A DNA stretch of 6,595 nt. Source: an uncultured Coriobacteriales bacterium (lineage in GTDB: Bacteria; Actinomycetota; Coriobacteriia; Coriobacteriales; UMGS124). The stretch lies in contig CAKUKJ010000141.1 of NCBI GenBank assembly GCA_934662525.1, positions 1 to 6,595 of the forward strand. Direction: 5' to 3'. The position numbers and the translations under genes were made by a program. Shown here piece after piece: positions 6,201-6,595 of this stretch (positions are counted from its first letter, which is position 1; every line of letters starts with the position of its first letter). Below the pieces are notes generated by a model that worked only from the letters and a program-made list of their open reading frames with translations, was not told where the DNA came from and did no database searches.

Positions 6201-6283
6201 GGTTCTGATGCGCAAGGCGCGCAGGTGCGATGCGTACTAGATGTACGTGAGCACCTGCGGAACGCGGCGCATCAGGTTCCGCT
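6201..6283. repeat. Structured repeat, copy 2 (complete, short form)
   Basis: The left arm GGTTCTGATGCGCAAGGCG (6201-6219) and right arm GAACGCGGCGCATCAGGTTC (6260-6279) form a perfect 9-bp stem, CTGATGCGC (6205-6213) with GCGCATCAG (6267-6275). Inside are CGCAGGTGC (6220-6228) with GCACCTGCG (6251-6259), and CGTAC (6233-6237) with GTACG (6243-6247) around the loop TAGAT. TACTAGATG (6235-6243) is at the same distance from the left arm as in copy 1. AAAAA (6192-6196) precedes it by 8 nt. An alternative local hairpin GCGGAAC/GTTCCGC (6257-6263 with 6276-6282) competes with the long stem. The right end is 6 nt from the stop of the ArsR gene. Confidence 0.75.
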
Positions 6284-6288
6284 TCACT

Positions 6289-6595
6289 CTATTCGCAGAT
6301 GTGGACCATGCCTTGGGCGATCATGGTGTATACATGATCGTCCGACAGGCAATATACGACCTGCTTGCCGTCGCGTCGGAAGCGCACGAGGCGAGCCTGC
6401 TTCAGAATGCGCAGCTGGTGCGACACGGCGCTCTGCGAGGCGCCCACCTCGTCGGCGATGGCGCCCACCGACTTCTCTTCCTTCATGAGGGCATAGAGGA
6501 TCTTGATGCGCGTGGTGTCGGCAAAAACCTTGAAGAGGTCGGCGAGGTCGTAGAGCAGCTCCTCGTCGGGCATCTCGGAGCAGTCGAAGTCGGCC
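6289..6595 (-). CDS. ArsR/SmtB-family metalloregulator, 5'-partial at the window edge
   Basis: Winged-helix repressor that leaves its operator when it binds metal. Residues are numbered from ATG 6573 (94 aa). The recognition helix-turn-helix is about residues 37-59 (GAIADEVGASQSAVSHQLRI), followed by the beta-wing VRFRRDGKQVVYCLSD (63-78). The C-terminal helix holds D78, H80, H91 and E94, with spacing identical to the alpha-5 zinc ligands of SmtB (D104, H106, H117, E120). The position of the alpha-3 cysteine used by CadC/SmtB (the ELCVGDL motif) is Ser (KSVGAIA), so an alpha-3N cadmium/lead site is unlikely. This points to a Zn(II)- or similar-metal sensor. The frame stays open upstream of 6573 (…ADFDCSE before Met), and homologues usually have a longer N-terminus, so the true start probably lies outside the window. 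The regulated transporter is not visible. The transcript would run into the repeat array. Confidence 0.88.
   Translation of the reverse strand, partial: ADFDCSEMPDEELLYDLADLFKVFADTTRIKILYALMKEEKSVGAIADEVGASQSAVSHQLRILKQARLVRFRRDGKQVVYCLSDDHVYTMIAQGMVHICE

Noticed and set aside
6050..6288. CRISPR array
   Set aside because: The repeated pieces are long, internally folded and have unequal, partly self-complementary interiors; there are no uniform spacers and no cas genes.
6050..6288. tRNA gene, suggested by repeated GGTTC
   Set aside because: No acceptor stem, D-arm or anticodon arm can be placed around any of the GGTTC motifs.
6050..6288. Integron attC sites, suggested by paired AAC and GTT boxes in folded repeats
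   Set aside because: The AAC/GTT boxes lie within one arm and not at the two ends of the palindrome, the R/L box consensus is not met, and no cassette-like genes or integrase are present.

Overview
The window looks like chromosomal DNA of a high-GC anaerobic actinomycete, most plausibly a gut Coriobacteriia (Collinsella/Olsenella/Eggerthella relatives). The basis is strong G/C preference at third codon positions, a selenocysteine-type formate dehydrogenase with NuoG-like iron-sulfur domains, and the style of the accessory genes. This placement is inferred, since no marker gene is present.

Left part (1-2750): one reading frame interrupted only by an in-frame UGA at 1101-1103. It is a formate dehydrogenase alpha subunit (FdhF type). 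The UGA is almost certainly selenocysteine, because a bacterial SECIS hairpin lies directly downstream with its GGTCT loop at the same distance from the UGA as in E. coli fdhF. The first ~80 residues do not belong to FDH. They resemble the interior of a phytoene-desaturase-like FAD oxidoreductase and have different codon use, so the frame is a chimera (assembly join or real recombination) with its junction near 245-265. The gene ends at a strong intrinsic terminator (2756-2807).

Middle part (2828-5309): a probable two-gene plus-strand unit, a MATE-family multidrug/Na+ antiporter followed 49 nt later by a D-2-hydroxyacid dehydrogenase.

Right part (5397-6595), all genes on the minus strand: a type II toxin-antitoxin module (RelB/DinJ-type antitoxin, then YoeB-type toxin 2 nt later) with a recognisable promoter and operator-like inverted repeats. 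A ~240-nt gene-free stretch (about 6050-6288) follows, holding two and a half copies of a structured repeat whose stems covary. At the edge is a 5'-truncated ArsR/SmtB repressor carrying the complete alpha-5 zinc-site ligand set. The toxin-antitoxin and its flank are visibly less GC-rich than the metabolic genes, consistent with acquired DNA.

The most interesting items are the recoded UGA (ORF callers would split the gene), the chimeric 5' end of the FDH, and the covarying repeat array between the toxin-antitoxin module and the metal sensor.
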